A DNA stretch of 64,000 nt. Origin: Rhodospirillales bacterium (GTDB taxonomy: Bacteria > Pseudomonadota > Alphaproteobacteria > Rhodospirillales > Defluviicoccaceae). A program made the position numbers and the translations under genes. The notes beneath the pieces were generated by a model. It was not told the origin of the DNA and did no database searches. It saw only the letters and a list, made by a program, of their open reading frames with translations. Shown here piece by piece: positions 17,891 to 27,800 of the stretch. The stretch is from positions 528,501 through 592,500 of the forward strand of contig JADJQT010000001.1 of the NCBI GenBank assembly GCA_016712595.1, in the 5' to 3' direction. Numbering within the stretch: the first letter of the stretch is position 1; every line of letters starts with the position of its first letter.

Positions 17891-18858
17891 GCGACAGTCG
17901 TAGCCCGCCTGAGGAGATCATGGCGCTATCGCCGACGATGGACGATTCTGCAACCGGCCAGAACGTCCTGCTCATCACCGGGATGTCCGGCGCGGGAAAG
18001 ACGACGGCGCTGAAAGTGCTCGAGGACATCGGCTTCGAATGCATTGATCATTTGCCCTTGCGTCTTTTGCCGCGCCTGCTTCGTGCCGAAGCGGGTGAGC
18101 CCCCGCAGGCGCGTCGAAACCTCGCGATCGGTGTCGACGTGCGGACGCGCGACTTTGGCGTTGATGCCTGCATCGCCGCTATTGAGCGGATGCGCAGCGA
18201 GGAGGGCGTCAGTATCCAGCTCGTGTTCCTTTATTGTGACGATGAGGAATTGCGGCAGCGTTATACGGCGACCCGGCACCGCCATCCGCTGGCCGATCCC
18301 TTGCCGCTGATCGAGGGTATCGCCCACGAGCGGCAGGTCCTTTCCGCGTTGCGCACGTCGGCCAATCTGACGATTGATACCACCGGCCTCAATCCCGGCC
18401 ATCTCAAGCAGATCCTGCAAGGGCACTTCGCGGTCGAGCTTCACGACGAACTGACCGTTCAGGTGCTGTCCTTTTCGTTCCGCTCGGGGCTGCCGCGAGA
18501 CGCTGATCTCGTTTTCGACGTGCGTTTTCTGTCCAATCCGTATTATCAAGCCGAATTGAAGGCGCTGACCGGCCGCGATCCACCAATCGCGCAGTTCATT
18601 CGCGGCGATTCCGCCTACGCGACCTTCTTTGAGTCCCTCTTGCGGTTGTTGCAGCCTCTGCTGCCCCGCTATGTGGCCGAAGGGAAGAGCTATTTGACCA
18701 TTGCGATCGGCTGCACCGGCGGCCGTCATCGATCCGTTTTTGTCGCCGAAGAGTTGGCCGCATGGCTCAAGAGCCAGGAACAACGCGTACAGTTACTTCA
18801 CCGCGATCTGGACCGGTCGAATCGAACACAAACCGATGCGGAGACAAGGGTTTCGTGA
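17887..18858 (+). CDS. rapZ: RapZ-type nucleotide-binding protein
   Basis: 323 residues. N-terminal P-loop ITGMSGAGKTTALKVLEDIG and C-terminal IAIGCTGGRHRSVFVAEELA are the hallmark motifs of the RapZ/YvcJ family. In E. coli RapZ is an RNA-binding adaptor that controls GlmS levels; in alphaproteobacteria its role is less clear, although it is consistently found between hprK and the PTS genes as here. An N-terminal extension of about 25 residues precedes the P-loop; a later start (ATG in EEIMALSP) is possible. Confidence 0.9.
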   Translation: MSDSRSPPEEIMALSPTMDDSATGQNVLLITGMSGAGKTTALKVLEDIGFECIDHLPLRLLPRLLRAEAGEPPQARRNLAIGVDVRTRDFGVDACIAAIERMRSEEGVSIQLVFLYCDDEELRQRYTATRHRHPLADPLPLIEGIAHERQVLSALRTSANLTIDTTGLNPGHLKQILQGHFAVELHDELTVQVLSFSFRSGLPRDADLVFDVRFLSNPYYQAELKALTGRDPPIAQFIRGDSAYATFFESLLRLLQPLLPRYVAEGKSYLTIAIGCTGGRHRSVFVAEELAAWLKSQEQRVQLLHRDLDRSNRTQTDAETRVS

Positions 18859-18862
18859 GATC

Positions 18863-19270
18863 ATGATTGGTCTGGTCATCGTCACTCACGGGCGGCTTGG
18901 AGACGAGCTTATTTCAGCGCTTGAGCACGTCGTCGGTCCGCAGGTGAATATTTCCGCCGTCTCGATCGGTCCGGACGACGATATGGAGCAACGGCGCGCG
19001 CAGATCCTTGAGAGCGTCGCGCAGGCGGAGGAAGGCAACGGTGTCGTGCTGCTCACCGACATGTTCGGCGGCACACCCTCGAATCTCGCCATTTCCATCA
19101 TGGATAAGGCCAGCGTCGAGGTGATCGCCGGAGTCAACCTGCCGATGCTGATCAAGCTGGCGAGCGTCCGGCAGACGGATTCTCTCGAAGAGGCGGCGCA
19201 AAGTGCTCAGGAAGCCGGCCGGAAATACATTAACATCGCTTCGCGTCTTCTCACTCAGGAGGAAACGTGA
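18863..19270 (+). CDS. ptsM: PTS EIIA component, mannose family
   Basis: 135 residues starting MIGLVIVTHGRLGDEL, with phospho-acceptor His9 and the EIIA-Man signatures LLTDMFGGTPSNLAIS and VIAGVNLPMLIKLA. No EIIB, EIIC or EIID is nearby, so this is most likely the terminal phosphoryl acceptor of a regulatory PTS, not a sugar importer. It starts 4 bases after rapZ. Confidence 0.88.
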   Translation: MIGLVIVTHGRLGDELISALEHVVGPQVNISAVSIGPDDDMEQRRAQILESVAQAEEGNGVVLLTDMFGGTPSNLAISIMDKASVEVIAGVNLPMLIKLASVRQTDSLEEAAQSAQEAGRKYINIASRLLTQEET

Positions 19271-19277
19271 GCGGCGC

Positions 19278-19571
19278 ATGGTCGAATTCAGCCGCGACGG
19301 GGACATTCTAAGGTGCACGGCCGTGATCGCCAACCGGCGGGGATTGCACGCGCGCGCCGCAGCCAAGTTCGTCAAGCTCGCGTCCGGCTTCGATGCCGAG
19401 ATCACCGTCTCGAGACGTGGCACCACCGTTTCTGGCCGATCGATCCTCGGACTGATGATGTTGGGCGCAGGTCCGGGAACGGAACTCGAGATCGCCGCCG
19501 TCGGACGCGAAGCGGAAGAAGCGATCACCACGCTGGGCCAGATCATCGAAGCCAGATTCGAAGAGGACTAA
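19278..19571 (+). CDS. ptsH: Phosphocarrier protein HPr
   Basis: 97 residues. Catalytic His24 lies in NRRGLHARAAAKFVKLAS, and Ser55 in VSGRSILGLMMLGAG is the expected HprK target. It carries phosphate from EI to EIIA. It starts 7 bases after ptsM and keeps the SILGLM motif that pairs with the adjacent hprK. Confidence 0.92.
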   Translation: MVEFSRDGDILRCTAVIANRRGLHARAAAKFVKLASGFDAEITVSRRGTTVSGRSILGLMMLGAGPGTELEIAAVGREAEEAITTLGQIIEARFEED

Positions 19572-19701
19572 TGCACCGGCGCAAAGAGCAGCGCTGGAAA
19601 TAAAGACCGCCCGGTGAGCGGAGAACGGCGCGACAACAGCGCCCGGCCAACAAAAAGGCAATCAACGAAAAGATAAGCGAAGCCTACGCTTTGGGAAGGA
19701 A

Positions 19702-21480
19702 ATGACCGAACAGGTCGTACACGAACGGGTCGTCGAAGGGCTCGGCGCTGCGCCTGGCGTCGGGATGGGGGTTGCGTTTGTCTGCGAGAGCGGCCGCCCG
19801 CGCGTCCCGGAGTATCACCTGCATCCGGACGAGGTTGCAGCAGAGCATCGCCGTTTGCGCGAAGCGGTGTTACGCGCGCGGCGCCAGCTCAGCCGGTTGC
19901 GGGCGAAAACGCTGCAGCGCGCGAAGGATGGTGCGGACTGGATGAGCGAGGACGTCGTCTATCTGCTCGACGCTTATCTGCTGATGCTCAAGGATTCGCG
20001 ACTACTGCGCAGCGCCAACGCGCGCATCGCCGTTGAGCGTTTGAACGCCGAATCCGCCGTCCAGTCCGAGGTCACCGCCATTTGCGGCAGTTTCCGGGCA
20101 ATGGAGGACGCCTACCTCGCGTCGCGCGCCGACGTCATCCGCGAGGTCGGGAACCGCGTGCTTGCTCAGCTGATGCATGAACCGGACACACCGCTCTTTG
20201 CCGTGCCACGTGGCAGCGTGCTGATCGCCGAGGAATTGACACCGGCCGAAACCGCGCAACTCAAGCCCGACGACGTCCTCGGCATCGCCGCGCAGATGGG
20301 CGGTCCGCAAGGACATACCGCAATTCTCGCCCGCGCACTCGGCCTTCCGGCCGTATTGGGTGCCACGGGGCTGCTGCAATCGGTTCGCACCGGCGATCCG
20401 GTTCTCGTCGATGGCGATAACGGCCGTATCCTTATTCATCCCTCGTCGGCTTCCCTCGAGGACTATGAGCGGCGGCGCGGGCGGCAGCGGCAGGAAGAGC
20501 GGGACTTGCGCCGGCTCGCCGGCCAGCCGGCGATCACCCGTGACGGCGTGACCGTCAGCCTGCGGGCGAATGTCGAGCTGCCGATGGAGATGGATCACGT
20601 CGCCCGCTCCGGAGCCGCGGGCATCGGGCTGTTGCGCACCGAATTCCTGTTCATGAACCGGGCGACGGCCCCGTCCGAGAGCGAGCAGTATGAGGCCCTG
20701 CGCGACCTGGTCGAACGTGCCGCTGGCGAGTGCGTCACTATCCGCACCCTCGATCTCGGCGGTGACAAGGGAGCCATGCCCTTCGTCGGCCAGTTCGGCA
20801 ACAGCGCCACCTCACCCCTGGGTGTACGCGGCATCCGCTTGTCCTTGGCGCACATCGAATTGCTCGAAACCCAGTTTCGCGCCATCCTGCGCGCCAGCGC
20901 CCATGGGCCGGTGCGCATCCTGCTGCCGATGGTCACCAGCGTCGCCGAAATCCGCGCCGCCCGCGACGTGCTGGCGCGGGCGGCGCGCCGGCTGTTTCGC
21001 CGCGGCGTCGACATTCCGACGACGCTGCCGCCGCTCGGCCCGATGATCGAGGTTCCGGGAGCGGCGCTAACCGCCGATGCGCTGGCGCTGGTGAGCGATT
21101 TCTTTGCCGTCGGCTCGAACGACCTGACGATGTATACGCTTGCGATCGACCGCAGCGACGAACGCGTCGCCCATCTCTACGATCCGCTGCATCCGGGAGT
21201 CCTGCGCATGATCCAGTTCGCCGCGGCCGCCGCTCTGCGCGCGCGAATCCCGGTGTGCGCCTGCGGCGAGATCGCCGGCGATCCGGTATTCGCGCCGCTG
21301 CTGCTCGGCCTCGGCTTCCGCGAACTGTCGATGACCGCGAGCAACATTCCCCGCGTCAAGCGCCGTATCCTTGATCTCGATCTGCTGGCGGCGCAGCGAC
21401 GCGTGCAGATGATCATGGACGAAACCGACCCGCTGCGCATCCGCCTGCTGCTCGACGAGTTCGCCAACCAGATGGCTTAG
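19702..21480 (+). CDS. ptsI: PTS enzyme I (PEP-protein phosphotransferase)
   Basis: 592 residues. Swivelling phosphohistidine domain with His205 in GGPQGHTAILARALGLP, and the PEP-binding TIM barrel with GIGLLRTEFLFMNR, RTLDLGGDK, VGSNDLTMYTLAIDR and the catalytic Cys in CACGEIAGDP. No N-terminal GAF domain, so it is EI and not the PtsP/EI-Ntr form. GGAAGGA precedes the ATG. A 130-base gap separates it from ptsH, so it could have a separate promoter. Confidence 0.92.
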   Translation: MTEQVVHERVVEGLGAAPGVGMGVAFVCESGRPRVPEYHLHPDEVAAEHRRLREAVLRARRQLSRLRAKTLQRAKDGADWMSEDVVYLLDAYLLMLKDSRLLRSANARIAVERLNAESAVQSEVTAICGSFRAMEDAYLASRADVIREVGNRVLAQLMHEPDTPLFAVPRGSVLIAEELTPAETAQLKPDDVLGIAAQMGGPQGHTAILARALGLPAVLGATGLLQSVRTGDPVLVDGDNGRILIHPSSASLEDYERRRGRQRQEERDLRRLAGQPAITRDGVTVSLRANVELPMEMDHVARSGAAGIGLLRTEFLFMNRATAPSESEQYEALRDLVERAAGECVTIRTLDLGGDKGAMPFVGQFGNSATSPLGVRGIRLSLAHIELLETQFRAILRASAHGPVRILLPMVTSVAEIRAARDVLARAARRLFRRGVDIPTTLPPLGPMIEVPGAALTADALALVSDFFAVGSNDLTMYTLAIDRSDERVAHLYDPLHPGVLRMIQFAAAAALRARIPVCACGEIAGDPVFAPLLLGLGFRELSMTASNIPRVKRRILDLDLLAAQRRVQMIMDETDPLRIRLLLDEFANQMA

Positions 21481-21504
21481 CGGCGACGCCTGCGTGGGCT
21501 GCCC

Positions 21505-22533
21505 CTATTGCGGCACACCCTTAGTCGTCGAATATTCGAAGTGCAGCACTTCGCCGGGATGGACGAGCGGATGGATGGCGTGTGCCGCCATCGCCGCTTC
21601 GGCAAAGCCGGTGAGAATCAGCTTTAATTTCCCGGGATAGGTGACGACATCGCCGATCGCGAAGATCCCCTGCTGCCCGGCGGCGCAGGTCGCCGGATCG
21701 ACGGCGATATGGTTTCGGTGCAGGCGCAGGCCCCACTGCGCGATCGGACCGAGATTCTGCGACAGGCCAAAGAAGGGCAGCAACGCGTCGGCGGCAAGCC
21801 GCCGGGTCCCGCCGTCAAAGTCGGCGACGATGACCGCCGACATCGCGCCGTCGCGCTCCTCCAGGGCGTGGAGCTGATAGGGAACTATCAGATCGATTCG
21901 CTTCTGCGCCGCCAGTGCGCGAAGCTTTCCGACGCTTCCTGGCGCGGCGCGAAACTTATCACGACGGTGAACGACAAAGACCTGCTCCGCCACCTCGGCG
22001 AGGGAGACTGCCCAGTCGACCGCCGAATCACCGCCGCCAGCAATCACCACCCGCCGCCCGCGAAAGTCCTCCCGGCGGGCGACGAGATAGTGAACGCCGC
22101 GGCCCGCGGCACCACCCTCGAAGCGCTCGATTCCATCGAGTGGCGGACGGTTGGGGCCGAACGCCCCGACGCCGCCCGCAACGATTACCGCCGTGACCTC
22201 GACCGGCGCGCCCTTGCCCGTGCCGACCCGCCAGGCGCCGCCGTCCATCGGCACCACGTCCGTCACCGGTGCGCCAAGGTGATAAACGGGCTTGAACGGC
22301 GCTGCCTGTTGCACGAGTCTGTCGACGAGTTCGGCGCCCAGAATGCTCGGGTACCCCGGAATGTCAAAGATCGGCTTTTCCGGATAAAGTGCCATGCATT
22401 GGCCGCCCGCCGCGCTGAGCGCGTCGAAGACATGACAGGTCAGTCCGAGCATGCCACACTCGAATATGGCGAACAGTCCGACCGGACCGGCGCCGATGAT
22501 CGCCACATCGGCGCGCAAAGCATCGGTCGTCAT
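21505..22533 (-). CDS. Thioredoxin reductase-like ferredoxin/flavodoxin-NADP+ reductase
   Basis: 342 residues. FAD motif VAIIGAGPVGLFAIFECGML, then AAGGQCMALYPEKPIFDIPG, NADP motif VVIAGGGDSAVDWAVSLAE, HRRDKFRA and FAIGDVVTYPGKLKLI. It lacks the CxxC of true thioredoxin reductases, which places it in the TrxR-like FNR class (as in Rhodopseudomonas and Bacillus YumC). It shuttles electrons between NADPH and ferredoxin. It is convergent with ptsI (24-base gap) and divergent from tsaE. Confidence 0.88.
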   Translation of the reverse strand: MTTDALRADVAIIGAGPVGLFAIFECGMLGLTCHVFDALSAAGGQCMALYPEKPIFDIPGYPSILGAELVDRLVQQAAPFKPVYHLGAPVTDVVPMDGGAWRVGTGKGAPVEVTAVIVAGGVGAFGPNRPPLDGIERFEGGAAGRGVHYLVARREDFRGRRVVIAGGGDSAVDWAVSLAEVAEQVFVVHRRDKFRAAPGSVGKLRALAAQKRIDLIVPYQLHALEERDGAMSAVIVADFDGGTRRLAADALLPFFGLSQNLGPIAQWGLRLHRNHIAVDPATCAAGQQGIFAIGDVVTYPGKLKLILTGFAEAAMAAHAIHPLVHPGEVLHFEYSTTKGVPQ

Positions 22534-22545
22534 GAGAGATCACCC

Positions 22546-23103
22546 TTGGTCGTAGCGGTTGCCGCGTCTGCTGCGGGGCGGGAAGAATGGTCCGGCTCGC
22601 GTGCCGGTTCAAGCGTCTCGGCGGGTGGGTTCGAAGCCGAATTTCCGCTCGCGAACGAAGCGCAGACGGCGGCGCTGGCAGCGCGCCTCGCGGCGTTGAC
22701 GCGCGCGGGGGACGTTCTTGCCCTGAGCGGCGATCTCGGTTGCGGAAAAACCGCCTTCGCCCGGGCCTTCATCCGCGCTCGTGGCACCGGCGACGAGGAG
22801 GTGCCGAGTCCGACCTTTACGCTGGTCCAGGTCTACGAGCCGCCCACACCAGACGGCGCGGCGATCTGGCACTTCGACCTCTACCGCATTGCCGATCCCG
22901 AAGAAGCCTGGGAACTCGGGATTGAGGAGGCATTCGCCACCGGCATCTCCTTGATCGAATGGCCCGAGCGTCTCGGACGGCTGCTGCCGTCGCCGCGTCT
23001 GGGCATACTGTTCCGTTTCGGGGCGGGCCAAGACGCGCGCTGCGTGCTCATCACCGGCGATGCCGTCTGGCACGAGCGTTTGCACGGAGCGGACCTTGTC
23101 TGA
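22546..23103 (+). CDS. tsaE: tRNA t6A biosynthesis ATPase TsaE
   Basis: About 185 residues. P-loop LSGDLGCGKTAFARAFIRA, then PSPTFTLVQVY, HFDLYRI and SLIEWPERLG, all diagnostic of TsaE, which drives the TsaBD threonylcarbamoyl transferase. The exact start is uncertain: TTG 22546 is the only plausible in-frame start close to the conserved domain and is 12 bases from the divergent fnr start. The frame is open much further upstream but there is antisense to fnr. First gene of a tightly overlapping run to addA. Confidence 0.88.
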   Translation: MVVAVAASAAGREEWSGSRAGSSVSAGGFEAEFPLANEAQTAALAARLAALTRAGDVLALSGDLGCGKTAFARAFIRARGTGDEEVPSPTFTLVQVYEPPTPDGAAIWHFDLYRIADPEEAWELGIEEAFATGISLIEWPERLGRLLPSPRLGILFRFGAGQDARCVLITGDAVWHERLHGADLV

Positions 23104-24118
23104 GCGCGCCGCCCGGATCGCGGACTTTCTGGACGAGGCCGGCTGGCGGGGAGCCGAGGTTCACGCGCTCGCCGGCGACGCTTCGTTTCGCCGCTATCAC
23201 CGCGTGCGCCGCAACGGTGCCACAGCGATGCTGATGGACGCGCCGCCCGAACGCGAAGACGTCCGCCCCTTCGTCCGCATCGCCCGGCACCTCACTGGCC
23301 TCGGCCTCAGCGCCCCGGCCCTGCTCCATGCCGACGTTGCCGCCGGGCTGCTGCTGATCGAAGATTTCGGCGACGAGACCTATACGCGGCTGCTCGACAG
23401 TGGCGCCGATGCCGCCACCTTATACCGCCTCGCCGTCGACGTGCTGATCCACCTGCACCGGCTGCCCGCCGATCGTGCCTTGCCGCCGGGCCTTCCCGCC
23501 TACGATCGTCAGCGCCTCATCGACGAAGCGCTGCTGCTCGTCGACTGGTATATCCCGGCGATCCAGGGCCGGCCGGCGAGCGAGGCCGCGCGTGCGGCGT
23601 TCATCGCCGCGTGGCACGAAGCCCTGGAGCCGCTGCTCGCCGAAGAGGCTGGCCTCGTTTTGCGCGATTTTCACGTCGACAACCTGATGCGGTTGCCGGC
23701 GCGCAGCGGTGTCGCCGCCTGCGGACTCCTCGACTTCCAGGACGCCGTCACTGGACCCGGCGCCTATGATCTGATGTCGCTGCTCGAGGACGCGCGTAGG
23801 GACGTCGCCCCCGACCTTAAGCAGGAGATGCTCGACCATTATCGCCAGGCCATGGCGGGAAAAATCGACGTCGATGGCTTCGCTCGCAGCTTCGCCGTGC
23901 TCGCGGCGCAGCGGCATTGCAAGGTGATCGGCATCTTCACCCGCCTCAGCCGGCGCGACGGCAAACCCGCATACCTCGCGCATATTCCGCGCGTCTGGCG
24001 GCTGCTCGAGGCGACGCTCGATCGCCCGGAACTGAATGCGCTTGCCGCCTGGTTTGGCGAGTTCCTGCCCGGCGCCGCCCGACACGTCCCAGGCATTCCC
24101 GCGGTCGCCGCGTCGTGA
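23096..24118 (+). CDS. amgK: Anomeric N-acetylmuramate/N-acetylglucosamine kinase AmgK
   Basis: 340 residues from TTG 23096, which overlaps the tsaE stop and has GGAG 6 bases upstream. Aminoglycoside-phosphotransferase fold: phosphate-binding region GDASFRRYHRV, catalytic loop LVLRDFHVDNLM and metal-binding GLLDFQDAVTGPGAYDLMSL. With the following murU it fits the AmgK-MurU cell-wall sugar salvage pathway, which bypasses de novo UDP-MurNAc synthesis and gives intrinsic fosfomycin tolerance in pseudomonads. Function by homology and gene order. Confidence 0.85.
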   Translation: MSERAARIADFLDEAGWRGAEVHALAGDASFRRYHRVRRNGATAMLMDAPPEREDVRPFVRIARHLTGLGLSAPALLHADVAAGLLLIEDFGDETYTRLLDSGADAATLYRLAVDVLIHLHRLPADRALPPGLPAYDRQRLIDEALLLVDWYIPAIQGRPASEAARAAFIAAWHEALEPLLAEEAGLVLRDFHVDNLMRLPARSGVAACGLLDFQDAVTGPGAYDLMSLLEDARRDVAPDLKQEMLDHYRQAMAGKIDVDGFARSFAVLAAQRHCKVIGIFTRLSRRDGKPAYLAHIPRVWRLLEATLDRPELNALAAWFGEFLPGAARHVPGIPAVAAS

Positions 24119-24861
24119 TGGTCGCTGAGCGCGCAGGCTCAACCCATCGCGGGGGCGACAGGCCGCCGCGCCGGGCGATGCTGCTGGCTGCGGGACTCGG
24201 CGAGCGGATGCGCCCGATCACGCTGCGTGTGCCCAAGCCGCTGATCGAGATCGCTGGGCGAACGATGCTCGATCGCGCCCTCGACTTCCTCGAAGCGGCG
24301 GGCATCGATCAGGTGGTGGTCAACGCCTTTCATCTTGCCGATGTCGTCGAACGGCACGTCGCCGCGCGCCGTTCGCCACCGACGCGGCTGTGCATCGAGG
24401 CGGAACGGCTGGAGACCGGCGGCGGCGTCGCCAACGCCCTGCCGATGCTGGGCGAGGGCGGGTTCTTCGTCATCAATGGCGATGTGATCTGGCGCGACGG
24501 GCCGGCGCCGACGCTGGGCGAACTCGCCCAGGCCTGGGACGACGTGGCCATGGACGGCCTGTTACTGCTGCATCCCACGCAAACCGCCCTGGGCTATGAC
24601 GGCCCCGGCGATTTCTTCCTAAGTAACGACACCCGCCTCGTTCGCCGCGGGCAGCGGCCCTGCGCGCCGTTCCTTTTCGCCGGCATTCAGATCTTGCATC
24701 CGCGCCTGTTCACCGGCGCACCGAACGGCGCCTTCTCGCTGAATCTGCTCTACGACCGCGCGATCGCTGCGGGGCGCCTGTTCGGCCTGGCGCACGCGGG
24801 CGGCTGGTGCCACGTCGGCACGCCGGCGGATATTCCGCGCGCCGAAGCGTTTCTGCGCTGA
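24118..24861 (+). CDS. murU: MurNAc-1-phosphate uridylyltransferase MurU
   Basis: 247 residues. Nucleotidyltransferase motif AMLLAAGLGERMRPIT with PKPLIEIAGRTMLDRALD, then ETGGGVANALP and FFVINGDVIW. The ATG shares a base with the amgK stop. It converts MurNAc-1-phosphate, made by AmgK, to UDP-MurNAc. The 20-residue N-terminal tail before the motif is longer than usual; the ATG just before LLAAGL would be an alternative start. Confidence 0.86.
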   Translation: MVAERAGSTHRGGDRPPRRAMLLAAGLGERMRPITLRVPKPLIEIAGRTMLDRALDFLEAAGIDQVVVNAFHLADVVERHVAARRSPPTRLCIEAERLETGGGVANALPMLGEGGFFVINGDVIWRDGPAPTLGELAQAWDDVAMDGLLLLHPTQTALGYDGPGDFFLSNDTRLVRRGQRPCAPFLFAGIQILHPRLFTGAPNGAFSLNLLYDRAIAAGRLFGLAHAGGWCHVGTPADIPRAEAFLR

Positions 24862-24875
24862 GCGGCGCGCCCGCC

Positions 24876-27800
24876 GTGCGCCCCCCCCGCGTCTACACCC
24901 TTGCGCCAGGCGTGCCGTTCGTCGATGCGCTGGCTGCGGGCCTGCGCGCCCGCCTCGGTGCCGCGCCCGAGGCCCTGGCCACGGCGCGGATTTTTTTGCC
25001 GACCCGGCGGGCCTGCCGCGCCCTGTCGCTGGCGTTCGTCCGCCAGGCGGGCGAGCGTCCGATCCTGCTGCCGCGCATGACCCCGCTGGGCGATGTCGAT
25101 GAGGACGATCTTGCCTTCGACGAAGCCGAGGCCTCCGGCATCGGCGGCGGATACGGGTTCGATCTGCCGCCGGCGATTTCGCGCCTGCGCCGGCACCTGC
25201 TGCTGACCCAGCTCGTCACCGAAGCGCTCGGGGGAGCCAGCCGCCCGGCACAGGCGGCTCATCTTGCCGGCGAGCTCGCCCGCCTGTTCGATCAGGTGCA
25301 CACCGAGCGACTTGACCTGCGCGACCTTGGGCGCCTTGTTCCGGACGACCTCGCCCGTCACTGGCAGGTCACGCTTGCCTTTCTGCAGCCCCTGGCATCG
25401 CGCTGGCAGGCGATGCTGGATACGGAGGGATGTATCGATCCGGCGTTGCACCGCGACCGCCTGCTTAGTGCCCAGGCGGCCGCCTGGCGGATGCATCCTC
25501 CGTCCACCCCGGTGATCGCCGCCGGCTCGACCGGCAGTCAGCCAGCAACGGCGGACCTGCTGAAGGTGATCGCTTCGCTGCCGGCGGGCGCCGTCGTGCT
25601 GCCCGGACTCGATACTTACGCGGACGAAGACGTCTGGCGGGCAATCGACGTCGGTCCCGACGAGCCCGACTTCGCCCTCGCGCAGACGCATCCGCAATTC
25701 GGCCTCGCCGCACTGCTGCGGCGCTTCGGCATTACCCGCGAGGATGTCCGCCCCTGGCCGGCGCCCGGCATCGGTGATGTCGACCTTGGGCGCGCGGAGC
25801 TGATCCGGCGCGCCCTCGCGCCGGCAGCCTGCAGCGAGCGGGCGTTCGCCGCGCCCCCGATCGCACCCGCCGCCTGCGACGGCATCGCCGCCATCGAGGC
25901 TGCAAGCCCGGAAGAAGAGGCCCGCAGCATCGCCCTGATCATGCGCCAGACGCTGGAAGCACCCGGACGAACGGCGGCGCTGGTCACGCCCGACCGGCTT
26001 CTCGCCCGCAGGGTCGGCGCCGCGCTCGATCGCTGGGGGATCGCGATCGACGATTCCGGCGGCCAGCCGTTGTCCGAGACCGGACCGGCGACGTTTCTGC
26101 GGCTGATCGCTCGCATGGTGGTCGAAAGGTTCGCGCCGGTGCCGCTGCTGGCGGCGCTAAAACATCCGCTGGCGGCGTGCGGACAGGCGCCAACGCTCTT
26201 CCGCCGTCACGTCCGCGACCTCGAACACCACGCGCTGCGCGGCCTGCGGCCGGCACCGGGCATGGACGGCTTGCGCCAGGCAATTACCCCGGTGAGCGAT
26301 CCTGATCGCGCGGACTCACCGGCCGTCGCCGACGACCTTGCCCATCTGCTGGACGCACTGGATGCGGCGACGCAGCCGTTCGCCCGGCTGCGTGACTGCG
26401 GCGCGGTGAGCTTGGCCGAGATCGTTGCCGCCCACGTCGCCACCGCCGAGGCCCTTGGCGCGACCGATCGCATCCCAGGCTCCAAACGCCTGTGGCGCAG
26501 TGACGCCGGCGAAGCGCTGGCGGGATTCATCTCCGAGCTTGCGCACGCGGCCCGGCACGATCCTCTCGTCGCGCTTGCCGAGTATCCCGACCTGCTCGAC
26601 GTGCTGATGGGCGGTTGCGTTGTTCGCCCGCGCTGGGGTCGGCATCCGCGCCTCGCCATCTGGGGTCCGCTCGAGGCGCGTCTGCAACGTGCCGACGTTA
26701 TGATCCTCGGCAGCCTGAACGAGGAGAGCTGGCCACCGAAGGCGCATCCCAGCCCGTGGATGAGTCGGCCGATGATGCAGGACTTCGGCCTGCCCCTGCC
26801 TGAGCGCCGGATCGGCCTCTCCGCGCACGACTTCGCCCAGTGCCTCGCGGCACCCGAGGTCTGGCTCACCCGCGCCCGACGCCGGGAGGGCGCACCGACG
26901 GTGCCCTGCCGCTGGCTGCTGCGACTGCAAACCCTTTTGCGCGACAGCGCCTGGATGCGGAACAACGCCGAGACTGCCCGCTCCCTGCTGCACTGGCAGC
27001 GCCAGCTCGACGAGCCGGCCGCCATCGTTCCCGGCAAGGCGCCGGCGCCCACGCCGCCGGGCGAAGCGCGGCCGCGCCGTCTGTCGGTCACCCAGGTCGA
27101 GACGTGGATTCGCGACCCATACGCCATCTACGCGCGGCATATCCTCAAGCTGAGGCCGCTGAAGCCAATCGACGCCAGCCCCGAGGCGGCAGACTTCGGC
27201 ACCTGCGTGCACACGGCGATCCGCCGTTTCCTCGAGGACAAACCAAACTTTGCGCGCGACGACGACGAAGAGCGACTGCTCGTTTGCGGGCGCGATGCCT
27301 TCGGCGAACTGATGCAGCGCCCGGGTGTGCGCGCCTTCTGGTGGCGGCGGTTCGAGCGCATCGCCCGCTGGATCGTCAATACCGAACGGACGCGGCGTGA
27401 CGCGGTCGCGGCGTCAGGGGTGGAGATCGATGGCGCGATCGAACTGGCTACGCCCGGCGGCGCCTTCCTGCTCGTCGCCAAGGCCGATCGTATCGACCGC
27501 CTGACCGATGGAACGCTCAGCGTCATCGATTACAAAACCGGCGAGCCGCCATCGGAAAAGGACGTTCTCGCCGGCCTCGCTCCGCAACTGCCGCTCGAAG
27601 CTGCGATCGCCGAGGCAGGCGGGTTTACCGGCATGAGGCCGGGACCCGTCGCCGCGCTCGAATACTGGCGGCTGCGCGGCGACGACAAGGACGGCGTCAA
27701 GCGGATCAAAGCCATCGATACTCTTGCTGACGACGCGCTGAGCGGGCTGCGGGAGCTGATCGCGTGCTTTGATGATCCCAGAACGCCCTACGCCTCGCGA

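Noticed and set aside
21709..22545. Long upstream extension of the tsaE frame
   Set aside because: It runs antisense through nearly all of the ferredoxin-NADP reductase gene. TsaE proteins are about 150-190 residues, and the extension has no family similarity.
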